Origin: Psococerastis gibbosa
Lineage: Eukaryota > Arthropoda > Insecta > Psocodea > Psocidae
Assembly: GCA_963971405.1 (NCBI GenBank)
Contig: OZ020486.1
Coordinates: 31,643,419-31,707,418 of the forward strand
Length of the DNA: 64,000 bases
Direction: 5' to 3'
Each line of letters opens with the position of its first letter. Position 1 is the first letter of the stretch. Shown piece by piece: positions 22,391 through 32,672 of this stretch. The notes beneath the pieces are model-generated. The model made no database searches. It was not told where the DNA came from and saw only the letters and a program-made list of their open reading frames with translations. The position numbers were made by a program, and so were the translations under genes.

Positions 22391-24240
22391 TAGTCCACGC
22401 AAAATGAGAAAAGTATGGACATGGAATGTTTTGATCCTGTCCAACACTGTAAAAATATTCCTTGCACCATTTTGTGTTACCTTGTTGCATTGGATGCAAA
22501 GCATAACAAAAATTGTGCAAAGAATATTTTTACCATAGAATAATATTTACTATAGAATGCTAGTCGGTATAGGGCCGTCTGTGATTCCAACTAGGTAAAT
22601 CACATGAGCCGAGTCACAAAATATTTGCGTCCCAGTTTTAACCAATCAAATTAATTTATTAAGAAACAATTGTGAGTGTATTCGAACGTTCTATAAAACT
22701 TGGCCTACTATTGGCTGCCTGTTTTGAAATCAACATTCATATTCAAAACAAAAACAATGCAGCAGTAATGAGTGGGTTTTTGATAAACAAAAATGATAAA
22801 AATTATTTATTATTTCTATCTTTACAGCAATACCTACTTTACTAATAAAATAAGTTCAATTGTTGGATTGAAAATTTCACACTGTACTACACATTATTTT
22901 AAGTACAGTAGGCCTACAATAATACTTCTAAAAGGTAAGTTAGTAATTTATATTCAACCCTTAAATTCTTCTTAAAATGTTGTATATGTGTTGCATTGTT
23001 GCCGTCTTGTAGCCAAATTAAGTTACTTAACACACCCCCCAAATACACCTGAGTACAACAAGTTACTGTACAGCCTACGAGAAACATTTTTAAGCCTTTG
23101 CATGCATGGGGCTTGCGACGTAATAATTTGTGACAGTGACTTCCCTCTATGGGCCCACTGCAGCATACATTAACTAAAACAAAATAGGTTGTCTTATTTT
23201 AAATCGTATGTATTGGTAGGCTAATATTATTGACATTTTTCAGATTTCGAGGAACAGGAGCAGAGGAGGCTTCTCGTGCCGCCAAAGAAAATGTTGAAGC
23301 AAGGAAATTCGAGTGGAAACTTTAAGGCAATGCAAGACAATTCCAGAAGGAAAAAGCCAAAAATATTAGTTGTCTTCCTTCCTCTTCACTGTAAATTACT
23401 GTATATTTGTTATTACATTAATGTTATTGCATTATGCTGTATTTTAAAAGCCTTTTTCATGGAACTCACCTTGAGTTTTCACTTGTCACCCATGGCTTAC
23501 AGAGTCAAAAGGAAGGGAACATGGTGGGTGTCACCGTATAGCGTAAGTGAGGAACTACCTGTCTAAATAAATAGGGGTTGTGAAAATGTCCAATACATGG
23601 TCTACTGTGACAGTATGCTTAATGAACACGACGCAAAGAGGTTTTTTGCCACTTTCCTCATACAGGGTTTTGGTTTAAAATGTTGAACCCGCAGTGACCT
23701 GGACGAAAAGGCCCTAATGAATGCTTGCCGTAACGTAAAGTACAGTACTCTTTCTAAACTCATGTTGGAACATATTTTGAAGTATTGTATGTGATACTTC
23801 CATATATTAATACATACTGCGTAGGATACCACGATGAGTATTTTTTTTTTTAAATATTCATTGACCATTGCACTGTAGATAGGCCTAGGTGTGCGAATGA
23901 TACAAAAAAACTAGTTGGTTTCATTAAATTTGGGTCATTATGGATTTATTAATATGAAACGACACATTAAATTGATATTTACTACATTTCAATTTTTAAA
24001 TTTGTGCGGGAAACACCCAAGCGCCACCAAGTGGCCAAAATCTGAAAGTGGGACGCAAATATTTTGTAACTTCGATCCTGTGATTTCATAAAAAAAATCA
24101 CAAAGCCCTGAAATACTGCATCCTATGTATAAGCATAGGGATGCCAGTCTGCTTATTTCGATTGGCAGGCTATGATTTTTACAGTGTTCCACAGGATCAA
24201 AACATTCCATGTCCATACTTTTCTCATTTTGCGTGGACTA
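22391..24240. mobile_element. TIR DNA element of about 1.85 kb with TA target site
   Basis: TAGTCCACGCAAAATGAGAA at 22391 is repeated in complement at the right end (24240). The inverted similarity runs about 65 bp per side, includes GACATGGAATGTTTTGATCC, and is flanked by TA on both sides. A second internal inverted pair (CACAAAATATTTGCGTCCCA against TGGGACGCAAATATTTTGT) extends the terminal structure. Open frames inside are 60-96 codons. None has a recognisable transposase motif, although 23244-23390 shows an acceptor-like TTTTTCAG before an open frame. It is either non-autonomous or carries an unrecognised spliced gene. Confidence 0.65.
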
Positions 24241-25154
24241 TACATACAATCACTTGGCTGTGACTGAAAAGGGCATTACAGATTTTTATGAGGAAGACAT
24301 AATCTCGGGGATTATCTTATTTTTTGATGTTTGAACCCAAGGTATATTTATAAGAAGACCATGCCATGGGTGACCACTATGCACTATAGCGAATTCATTT
24401 TACGAACCCAGGGCTGTGGACCGTAAGTTGTGTTTACTGTCGTCCATAATAGATATGTGGTCTTGTTATATTTCACCTTCGTTGCAAAGTAACTAAGCCA
24501 ACGATATTAGTAATAAGGAGCCTTCATCCGGTTTTGAGCAACGAATTGTCAATTGGAGAGTGTTGGGCCCAGAAGCAGAAGAAATTAATTAACGAAAAGA
24601 CAATTTGAGTTGAGTGTTTGCAATGAGCGCGTGATAGTCTAAAATTGGCCATTACCCCGCAGAGGTTGGGAAGCTGAAGAAAGAATGAGCAGTAGCCATG
24701 TGCTGGGTGTAATGAGATTAAAGCTGTGCACCCCCCCAATAACACCCCTAAATGCCATCAACCCTTACCGTCGTCCGCTCTTTCACCTGCTACTCTCATC
24801 CCATTGTATACAAATTCCATTAGGGTTACTAGAGTTCACGTTATTATTATAGTTTTGTTCGTTTGTTATGTACAAAGCCCAAATGGAGGCCACGATTGGG
24901 ACACGACTTAGTCCATGTAACGCCAGTGTGTGACTTCATTTTATGTTGGTCCCCCGGAAATTCTAACTTGCCGTGCCTAGAGTATTATATGATCTAAGCC
25001 CTAGGGATACGGTGTTGAGTATATGGAACGTAGATTAGTCTCACTGCATGACGCAAAAATCAGTCTGTTTCTATTTTTTAATTAATTCATTACGCAAGCT
25101 ATAAAGATTTAGCCAAAGGAAATATAATAATAATAAAAATATCGTCTTTATTAG

Positions 25155-25240
25155 CAGCGTAGTTAGGGCCAAGAACTGAAGAGGAAGATCGAGGACCGAG
25201 TAAACTGGAGGACGATATGCAGGGAGTTGCTGCCAACCAA
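25155..25240 (+). pseudogene. LINE tail fragment 3
   Basis: GQELKRKIEDRVNWRTICR followed by ELLPTNR and a stop matches the (A/E)DR..WR C-terminal tail of LINE ORF2 proteins. Only about 27 codons are readable. Confidence 0.45.
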
Positions 25241-25261
25241 TCGCTAAGATTGTAACCTTAA

Positions 25262-25300
25262 GAAGAAGTTAGGGCCAATGGCCCTTTCTTACACTAAACT
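25262..25300 (-). repeat. LINE-B/SINE-A type 3' tail fragment
   Basis: On the minus strand, TTTAGTGTAAGAAAGGGCCA then TTGGCCCTAACT matches the 3' tail motif of LINE-B and SINE-A. Confidence 0.5.
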
Positions 25301-25790
25301 GTATTATTATAGGATATTTTTATTTTTTTGTGCTACCATTTAGGCTATCCATGAACTTTACAATGCGTGAAATATTAGTCCTCCGTTAAGTTTATTAAAT
25401 AATTACAACACCAAAAATTGAAACTAACCTACTACACTATGTGATTAAGCATCCTAAATGTTTAAAATGTTAAATTCGGAAATGTAAGCATCGTACTAAC
25501 AGATATCTTAATAGATAGTCCTGCTAAAATTTAAAATTGAAAAATTATTTCTTATGAAATAAAACTAAATAAATAATAAATTAAATATAAGAAAAAATTG
25601 TAAATTTAAATTTCACACACTAAATATAATAATAATAATCATTTCATTCCCAAATACTAGTACAATACATAATATGCTAAGTAACGAAGATGTTTGGGAT
25701 CCCTCACTATGTAGTATTGTTTTGGACGTGGAAGTGAAGTGCAGCCAATAGTTACAAATTAGAATACAATAGTACAATAAATTCAGATTA

Positions 25791-26174
25791 GGTGCCCATT
25801 CCACCGACCGGCTAGGGCTATTTACAAAAACGGTGACGTGGTAGCAGACATTCAAGACTTAGGTGGTGATTTCACCGACCTCGCATTGCAGAATGCAAAT
25901 GACATTGACGGAAATTAGAATTTTTCTTTTTATAGAAATCTATTAAAATGTTTGTACTTAACATATCCCATGACGCCATTTTTTAATTTTAGTTTGTTTG
26001 TTTGTGATTTTACTGTATGATCATTGATCAATTTTAACTATGACATAGAGGAAAATAAACATTTCCGTCAATTCTGCAATGCGAGGTCGGTGGAAACCCC
26101 GCCTAAGTCTTGAATGTCTGCTACCACGTCACTGTTTTTGTAAATAGCCCTAGCCGGTCGGTGGAATGGGCGCC
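25791..26174. mobile_element. MITE family F, copy 2 (384 bp, nested palindromes)
   Basis: Outer arms GGTGCCCATTCCACCGACCG and the complementary GGTCGGTGGAATGGGCGCC run inward for about 70 bp through GACGTGGTAGCAGACATTC. Inside sits a second pair of arms (TTTCACCGACCTCGCATTGC against GCAATGCGAGGTCGGTGG) and an AT-rich core. It is flanked by the 3-bp direct repeat TTA (25788-25790, 26175-26177). The layout looks like one family member inserted in the centre of another. Confidence 0.85.
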
Positions 26175-26177
26175 TTA

Positions 26178-26960
26178 AATGTTTAGCTCAGTTACAAAAT
26201 CTAGTGCAGGTACACTTTGCAAACGATAGATCGATCCGCTGACAAATATAACATAAAAATATATAATAAATTGAAAATGGCCGCGGACGCTAGGCTGTTT
26301 ACACAAACTTACGTTTACATTTAAATTTGCGATGGATTTAGCGAACCCACAGGCTCGCTAAATTTCCGTGCCGTGCTAAATAATCTTCCATTGCCATAAT
26401 TAACGATCGGCAGTGGGATTTTCGATTTAACATATGATTTAACACGGTTTAGCTTATTACATGCAAAAAACATATATTATTATTGTTGTTAACCTATGAG
26501 CAACCTTATGTACCATATGTGTGTGTGTCATATTTCATCACAAAATCTCCCTACTGATGCATAACAACATCTTCTATGTCTAAAATTACGACAAGTTCCT
26601 TTTTCGGGCATAATACCCACGTTTTTAAATGCCATAAAGATATGAGATGCTATGAGTAAAATTGAGAGAGAAAAGTAGGGTACCGGATCAAAGTAAGAAA
26701 GCCAATTAGAGGATAGGGGGGGGGGGGGCGGCATATGAACCCCTACACCGGTAATCCATTTAGCCATTAAACATTCATAGGCGTAATGAATCATAAGTGT
26801 TGTGGCTGTCCCCGCACCCTCTCCCTGTTTGTGGTTCAGCTTACAAAGATAAGCTTGTCTTTTAGGGTGCGAATAATTGTTATGGAATTATATGAGTCTT
26901 GCTTATTTTGAGATGTAGTTGTTGTAGTACAGTATACTAGTAGTAATAGTAGTAGTGTTC
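26178..26960. other. Intronic stretch, no gene recognised
   Basis: No coding sequence recognised. It contains a run of 13 G at 26716-26728 and a short GT run near 26520. Confidence 0.4.
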
Positions 26961-26964
26961 GTCC

Positions 26965-27150
26965 CATGGATTTCGGATATTATTTATATTGTTTCCGTAT
27001 GCATTTTGGGCCATTAGCCAACTGGTACATACGTTGTCGATGTCAACCTACACCGGCTACAAGCGATAATGGACAAGCTGAGACAAGCTTACAATTAACG
27101 CAATGAGACAGCCGAAAGCATGACTTCTTATTAACCAAGTAGATGGTTAA
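26965..27150 (+). repeat. Interspersed repeat B, copy 3
   Basis: CCCATGGATTTCGGATATTA, GTTTCCGTATGCATTTTGGG, GATGTCAACCTACACCGGC and GACAAGCTGAGACAAGC follow in the same order as at 6470-6690. It ends in CATGACTT...TTAACCAAGTA, also shared. Confidence 0.65.
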
Positions 27151-27312
27151 TTGTTAGAGTGGGCCGAAGGGCCCGAAATTCGCCCATATGGAAAATAAAG
27201 ACAATTTTTTCTATAACAGCAAAGGCTTTCACGGCCGGAGTCGAATGAGGAACCAGTAGAATCCGGGCTTATGGGCCGTGGTCGAAGTGAAAGTGAACTT
27301 CCAAACGTTTCG

Positions 27313-27976
27313 TCAACATCTGCGGTCGACATCTTCAGTGGAACTGCGTAGACTTCTAAGATTGTATCTCGGAGGCTCAGCAGCGACTGTGAGGGCAGGA
27401 GGTTGTGCTCTGAAATTTATACTAATATGCGGGGTGGTGGGGGGTGGAGGCGGAGTCATCCTCGCTCCTGATTGGCTCCCTACTACCTCAACCTGATTTC
27501 CGGATGATGACACCAGTTTCTTTGCTGTAGTCTTCTTTAAGGCTGGATACCAAATTCTATTGACCTTTAATCCTTCTTCTTTCCTATTGAAGTTATGCGG
27601 GTGCTTGTGGATCTCTATAGCCTCTCTGTGTAACCGAGGGTGGTATGAAGAAGTTGTAGAAAGTACTGTAGCATCTTGAAATTGTATTATGTGACCGGTT
27701 TGTGTTAGAACATGCTCAGCGATTGCAGACTTCTCCGACTGTAGAAGACGGCAGTTTCGCTTATGTTCATCAATCCTGGTTTTTAAGCTTCGTTTCGTAG
27801 TACCTATATAGACTTCTCCACACGAACACGGAATCCTGTAAACACCTGCTGACGTCATCGGGTCCCGGCTATCTTTGGCTGATCTGTACAAACTATTTAA
27901 TTTTCTCGTAGGCTTGTAAATAGTCTTCACATTGTGCCGTAAGAAGAGTTTACCTATACGGTCTGAGACTCCCTTG
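27313..27976 (-). pseudogene. Penelope-like GIY-YIG endonuclease, minus-strand copy
   Basis: Minus-strand frame ending at 27313. It starts, after the fusion point, with GVSDRIGKLFLRHNVKTIY and runs through the GIY-YIG domain: GVYRIPCSCGEVYIG, TTKRSLKTRIDEHKRNC, AEHVLTQTGH and the REAIEIHKH block with the catalytic-type Glu. CSCGEVYIG with these Cys and the following KRSLKTR are typical of Penelope-like endonucleases, which nick the target during integration. The reverse transcriptase is absent. The C-terminus is Pro-rich and ends STEDVDRRC. The open frame extends to 28005, but everything beyond 27976 is antisense of the other arm. Confidence 0.85.
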
Positions 27977-28451
27977 CCGACCCACACGGATAGATACTTG
28001 AACAAGAATTCTAACCATCATCCGAGCCAAAAACGAGCCATGATAAAGACACTCACCCACCGTGCCAACAGGATCTGCGAACCAACATTTCTTCAACGGG
28101 AACTCAAGCACTTAGACACGGCACTGCAATCGAATGGATACAGCGCACGAGAAATAGCCCGCGCCATCCGACCCCGCATGAATAGATCCGCTCGGCAAGA
28201 CGCACCCCCAAGTACTACTGGCCTACTCTGCCTTCCATTCATCAAGGGAGTCTCAGACCGTATAGGTAAACTCTTCTTACGGCACAATGTGAAGACTATT
28301 TACAAGCCTACGAGAAAATTAAATAGTTTGTACAGATCAGCCAAAGATAGCCGGGACCCGATGACGTCAGCAGGTGTTTACAGGATTCCGTGTTCGTGTG
28401 GAGAAGTCTATATAGGTACTACGAAACGAAGCTTAAAACCCAGGATTGATG
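27977..28451 (+). pseudogene. Penelope-like protein, plus-strand copy cut by the gap
   Basis: Begins at the fusion point with PTHTDRYLNKNSNHHPSQK, the block that ends the reverse-transcriptase core in Penelope-like proteins (usually preceded by VYRK). It continues through the linker (THRANRICEP, LQSNGYSAREIARAI) and into GIY-YIG (GVYRIPCSCGEVYIGTTKR) before stopping at the N run. All 474 bp after the first three bases are repeated identically from 28652. It differs from the minus copy at one noted base (PRID against TRID). Any Met upstream of 27977 is antisense of the other arm, not a start. Confidence 0.8.
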
Positions 28452-28651
28452 NNNNNNNNNNNNNNNNNNNNNNNNNNNNNNNNNNNNNNNNNNNNNNNNN
28501 NNNNNNNNNNNNNNNNNNNNNNNNNNNNNNNNNNNNNNNNNNNNNNNNNNNNNNNNNNNNNNNNNNNNNNNNNNNNNNNNNNNNNNNNNNNNNNNNNNNN
28601 NNNNNNNNNNNNNNNNNNNNNNNNNNNNNNNNNNNNNNNNNNNNNNNNNNN
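28452..28651. other. Assembly gap (200 N)
   Basis: Exactly 200 ambiguous bases, so probably a placeholder of unknown true length. The sequence before it (27978-28451) is the same as the sequence after it (28652-29125), so the two sides may be redundant contig ends. Confidence 0.95.
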
Positions 28652-29580
28652 CGACCCACACGGATAGATACTTGAACAAGAATTCTAACCATCATCCGAG
28701 CCAAAAACGAGCCATGATAAAGACACTCACCCACCGTGCCAACAGGATCTGCGAACCAACATTTCTTCAACGGGAACTCAAGCACTTAGACACGGCACTG
28801 CAATCGAATGGATACAGCGCACGAGAAATAGCCCGCGCCATCCGACCCCGCATGAATAGATCCGCTCGGCAAGACGCACCCCCAAGTACTACTGGCCTAC
28901 TCTGCCTTCCATTCATCAAGGGAGTCTCAGACCGTATAGGTAAACTCTTCTTACGGCACAATGTGAAGACTATTTACAAGCCTACGAGAAAATTAAATAG
29001 TTTGTACAGATCAGCCAAAGATAGCCGGGACCCGATGACGTCAGCAGGTGTTTACAGGATTCCGTGTTCGTGTGGAGAAGTCTATATAGGTACTACGAAA
29101 CGAAGCTTAAAACCCAGGATTGATGAACATAAGCGAAACTGCCGTCTTCTACAGTCGGAGAAGTCTGCAATCGCTGAGCATGTTCTAACACAAACCGGTC
29201 ACATAATACAATTTCAAGATGCTACAGTACTTTCTACAACTTCTTCATACCACCCTCGGTTACACAGAGAGGCTATAGAGATCCACAAGCACCCGCATAA
29301 CTTCAATAGGAAAGAAGAAGGATTAAAGGTCAATAGAATTTGGTATCCAGCCTTAAAGAAGACTACAGCAAAGAAACTGGTGTCATCATCCGGAAATCAG
29401 GTTGAGGTAGTAGGGAGCCAATCAGGAGCGAGGATGACTCCGCCTCCACCCCCCACCACCCCGCATATTAGTATAAATTTCAGAGCACAACCTCCTGCCC
29501 TCACAGTCGCTGCTGAGCCTCCGAGATACAATCTTAGAAGTCTACGCAGTTCCACTGAAGATGTCGACCGCAGATGTTGA
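28652..29580 (+). pseudogene. Penelope-like C-terminal region with full GIY-YIG domain, plus strand
   Basis: Open from the gap to the stop at 29578-29580. In order: THTDRYLNKNSNHHPSQKR (end of RT), a linker rich in Arg, GVSDRIGKLFLRHNVKTIY, the GIY-YIG nuclease (GVYRIPCSCGEVYIG; KPRIDEHKRNC; AEHVLTQTGHIIQFQD; HREAIEIHKHPHNFNRKEEG; NRIWYPAL), and a Pro-rich tail with PPPPPTTPH. The RT palm and fingers are missing, either lost by truncation or hidden in the gap. Whether the gap region holds more of the element cannot be decided. Sequence identity between arms shows the insertion is young. Confidence 0.85.
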
Positions 29581-29820
29581 CGAAACGTTTGGAAGTTCAC
29601 TTTCACTTCGACCACGGCCCATAAGCCCGGATTCTACTGGTTCCACAATTTTTTCTTTCTTTCTTTCTATCTTACAGATATACATAAGTCCTGCCACCCC
29701 GTAAGTCGGAGACTCTCGTTCCAATTCCGTTCCCGTTCAATATCTTTATTTCCCTTATCTCGAAAATTTAAAATGGATTAATAAGTTAAAAGCTCACCAT
29801 CATTTTAATCACAAGAAGTC

Positions 29821-30043
29821 AGGACATGTAGAGTAGTGGTATAGACTTTCACCCGAATGGTTGTTGGTTCGAGTCCCACACTTGCTACATTTTCAAACCA
29901 TGCTTCGGAGGCCATGTAAAGCAGGCGGTCCCAGGTCTTCCTAGTTGAGTGTAAGGAAGGGCTTTATAGCCCTTTTATAACTATAGCTTTATAACTCCGC
30001 TAGGCTGGCTTAGTAATAGAACAAAAAGTAAATATTTATTTAA
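29821..30043 (+). repeat. tRNA-derived SINE (SINE-A), copy 1
   Basis: The head has an A-box-like TAGAGTAGTGGTATAG and a B box GGTTCGAGTCCC. The body contains CATGCTTCGGAGG and CATGTAAAGCAGGCGGTCCC. The tail CTAGTTGAGTGTAAGGAAGG...AACTCCGCTAGG is shared with the LINE-B 3' UTR and ends in AATATTTATTTAA. Other copies are at 58646-58855 (-) and 59314-59487 (+). Confidence 0.8.
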
Positions 30044-30435
30044 GCCCAGTTATAAGCGAGCTAAGCACTATGTGAAAGCGCGCTGGTTTCAGCAATAAAG
30101 TTTTGCTTCCATGCAGAGATTCAATCTCGTAGCCGATGGCACCCAAGAGGAAATCAGGCCGTTACTGCAAATGTGGAAAAATACGTGCACCAGATGGTCT
30201 CAGCAATGGTCGTAGGTTCTTCTTATGCTGAAAGTAAAGTAGAAGAGGAAAAGTTGGCGGGATAAGTTAAATATATGAAGGCAGAGAGTCATAACTCTGC
30301 TGGAGCGATCGGACGCCGCTGGAATTCTAAAAGCAGTCTGCTGGTCAGCACTCTGAATTCCAACGTATTCATTTCAGCGATTGTAGCCATGTAACATTTA
30401 AATGCATTTTTGGGGATTGGAATTTTTTGCGTTCC
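30044..30435. other. Intronic stretch, no gene recognised
   Basis: No open frame of note. A short KRKSWRDKL-like reading near 30240 faintly resembles a LINE tail but is too weak to call. Confidence 0.35.
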
Positions 30436-30610
30436 TATTTATACATTAGTATAAGGTAGCATCGTGGTACCTAGTCGAAATGTTTGATTTTGAGATTTAA
30501 ACGAAATTACACATGTTGAGGTCACAAGCTAGACTACATAAAGTGGTTATTACAATATGTCTGTCCACCTGTCTTTCAGGCCACTGACTTTTTGTTGATA
30601 TTCGACACTT
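30436..30610 (+). repeat. Repeat E fragment
   Basis: TTTGATTTTGAGATTTAAAC, ACACATGTTGAGGTCACA and ATGTCTGTCCACCTGTC follow the order of the repeat E start seen at 54840-54970. The rest of the element is missing or unrecognisable. Confidence 0.4.
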
Positions 30611-31111
30611 AAAATCACAGACATTCTCCAGGGACATTTTTTTATTCTTTCAATTTCTTTGTTTTTCCCCAAGACCCCAACAAAAAAATTCCCAAAAAAG
30701 ACTATCACAGTTATTATTTAAATCCCATATAGTGTAGCCATGACTTATGTAAACAAACCCCTACTAGGTCACTTTCCCCATGATATTTTGATTATATGAA
30801 ATATCATTTTGGTTTTTTTGGTCCGAATTTTTTTAAACGTAATTAATTAATTAATTAATTAATTCTTCAAACCATACAGGTTTACATACAAAAAATTTAT
30901 TTGAGGGGGGGGTCCGGACCCCATGGACCACCCCCCTGGGCACGGTCATGCGTCTCTCCTTTCCCTGACAACAAGCTTCGCCCTAATAGTTCGATGACTG
31001 TGAGACCCCTGCCTCTAATGCCTACTACTATAATACAAGCAATATAAGTCCAACTAAACCTTTGTTTAATAACAAATAGCAAAGCATTTTTACTAAGGCA
31101 CTATATACCCG

Positions 31112-31368
31112 GGTATTGTCATCCGCCATGTTGTATCCCATATTTCCTATATGGTAAGTATTGTAAGAAAAGTAAAAGATTGAAAATATTGAAAAAAACG
31201 AATACTCGTTTTAGTAATTTTTTATTAAACACTTTCCTAATTGGTAGCACGTTTTTTAAATAATAATAAATAAACAACTATACATTTCTAAAAATAAATA
31301 GGTAAACACCCAATGCTTGACTTATGCACCAGACTTATAATGGATACAATATGGCGGATGACAATACC
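31112..31368. mobile_element. MITE with GGTATTGTCATCCGCCAT termini
   Basis: GGTATTGTCATCCGCCATGT at 31112 and its near complement ATGGCGGATGACAATACC ending at 31368, with similarity continuing inward (TTGTATCC against GGATACAA). The AT-rich core of about 200 bp has no coding capacity. The target duplication is unclear. Confidence 0.65.
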
Positions 31369-31885
31369 TGTCTAATATAGAGACCTAATTTTTACACTAC
31401 TTTCCCGGTTGTTTTGTTGGTACAACTTTTTAAAGTGCGAGGATAATACGCACAATTGAATTGAATTGAAAAAGAAACAAAAGGCGAACAATATGTCTTA
31501 GATGTTTCTTATCTGTGGTCTACTGAATTAAGATCAAACTGTACAGCTTTAGTCGCTTTATTTTATAAAGACTAAGTACGGTATAAACTTTTTTGTCACA
31601 TAATACTAAATAGTTGCCAACTTCGGGTTTTCACTCTTACAATAAAATACTGTCACGCAGCCCCGCTTACGGACACCCCCCATGGCTCCATTAGATTCAA
31701 TGTAAAATTTTGAAAATAAATCACAGCAGTGGGGTCTTGTTTATATGAGGGACGGGTTGATTTGGGCGGGGCATTTGAGCAGCACCAATCCGTGCAATTC
31801 ACTCAGCTCTGATAATGTCGGCTCCCCATTCTCTCCAAGTTTTCCGCTCCAACCAATTGCCATCCACCATGCAGATTTTACATAG

Positions 31886-31990
31886 CAATAATAATAATAA
31901 TTCGTGTATTTTCTTAATTTTTTTATATTAGTGAACAAAAGCTGAAGTGCCCCCTCATGCCAGTGACGTGCAATGGTAGCACTCAATAGC
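31886..31990 (-). mobile_element. LINE 3' tail with ATT repeat
   Basis: On the minus strand: ATTGAGTGCTACCATTGCAC, GGCATGAGGGGGCAC, then ACACGAATTATTATTATT. The same 3' end (TGCCCCC...CACTCAAT and AATTCGTG in plus reading) recurs at 57088-57172. Confidence 0.55.
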
Positions 31991-32334
31991 TAACACTTAC
32001 ATAGTGTTTTTAAAAATAGAAAAATACCGCGAATTACGCACTTCTGGTGTCCACAAAAAATTTAATTTGTTTACATCTACACCTAACGCCAACTTATAAT
32101 AAAATTTGCTTTCCATGATTGCTACTGTTGCAATTCAGCAGACTTATAAATTGATAGGTTTCAATTGTCTATTACCATTTGGAATTTTATTTAGTGTTGG
32201 GGGTATAGGCTATGCAGCATTAGCCATAGATAAATTGATAGTGTGCTCGTAGACAAGTTTAATGCTTGGCAATTACCAGATCTGACGGTTTATAGAGTCT
32301 AATTATTTATTTTTTATACAATTTTCTGTTTCAG

Positions 32335-32525
32335 GTGAAAAACCGCACAAGTGCCAAGTGTGCGGCAAGGCGTTCAGCCAGTCGTCCAATCTCATCACCC
32401 ATAGCCGCAAACATACGGGCTTCAAGCCGTTCGCCTGCGACCTCTGCGGACGAGCGTTCCAGAGGAAGGTTGACCTCAGACGGCACAAGGAGACGCAGCA
32501 CGCCGAAATACGCCCGGTAGCGTAG
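32335..32525 (+). CDS. sens: GFI1/Senseless-like factor, last exon (fingers 5-6 and stop)
   Basis: The acceptor TTTCTGTTTCAG precedes 32335, and the split Gly codon joins the exon ending at 9375. It encodes [39 protein letters not shown] and [17 protein letters not shown]: finger 5 and finger 6 of the family, with complete CCHH ligands. The match to vertebrate GFI1 is nearly full until ETQH. The C-terminal tail AEIRPVA is short, and the stop is TAG at 32523-32525. The total visible protein is 385 residues with six fingers. The end of the exon is unit 1 of the 54-bp tandem array. A possible poly(A) signal AATAAA lies near 33188, about 660 nt downstream, but this is not secure. Confidence 0.93.
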
Positions 32526-32672
32526 AACGACAAGATGGATTATGAGACGCAGCACGCCGAAATACGCCCGGTAGCGTAGAACGACAAGATGGATTAAGAG
32601 ACGCAGCACGCCGAAATACGCCCGGTAGCGTAGAACGACAAGATGGATTAAGTGACGCGGCACACCGAAAGA
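32491..32672 (+). repeat. 54-bp tandem repeat spanning the stop codon
   Basis: Three full units (32491-32544, 32545-32598, 32599-32652) and a diverged partial fourth begin AGACGCAGCACGCCGAAATA. Unit 1 covers the last 11 or so codons and the stop; units 2 and 3 repeat them in the 3' UTR. 54 is a multiple of three, so each unit would encode the same C-terminal peptide and the same TAG. The units differ by only about one base, so the array is recent. Confidence 0.95.

Larger units (their letters stand above)
27213..29644 (-). mobile_element. Inverted Penelope-like element complex (PLE-1) in one target duplication
   Basis: Minus-strand and plus-strand copies of the same Penelope-like 3' region meet head to head at 27976/27977. 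The whole block is flanked by the 12-bp direct repeat ACAATTTTTTCT (27201-27212 and 29645-29656), so it probably arrived as a single insertion. The minus arm keeps an extra terminal segment of about 35 bp (ATTCGACTCCGGCCGTGAAA...) that the plus arm lacks. The plus arm contains a 200-N gap with identical 474-bp sequence on both sides. Inverted partial copies and a one-sided extension of roughly this length are, as I recall, known traits of Penelope elements. Confidence 0.85.
9376..32334 (+). other. About 23-kb intron of the Senseless-like gene
   Basis: Bounded by G|GTAAGTTG at 9376 and TTTCTGTTTCAG before 32335, in matching phase: the interrupted codon is the Gly of HTGEKPH. The two sides encode consecutive fingers in family order, which supports a real intron of 22,959 nt, assuming the 200-N gap is of correct size. 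It is filled with retrotransposon and MITE debris on both strands, described separately. I see no independent host gene inside it. Confidence 0.85.

Noticed and set aside
28408-28785. Open frames running through the N gap
   Set aside because: They are open only because N codons are not stops.
30240-30330. KRKSWRDKL-like reading as another LINE tail
   Set aside because: Too short, and not followed by other tail motifs in any frame.
32331-32663. Minus-strand 110-codon frame with internal repeats ([10 protein letters not shown])
   Set aside because: It is the antisense of the 54-bp tandem array and the last zinc-finger exon.
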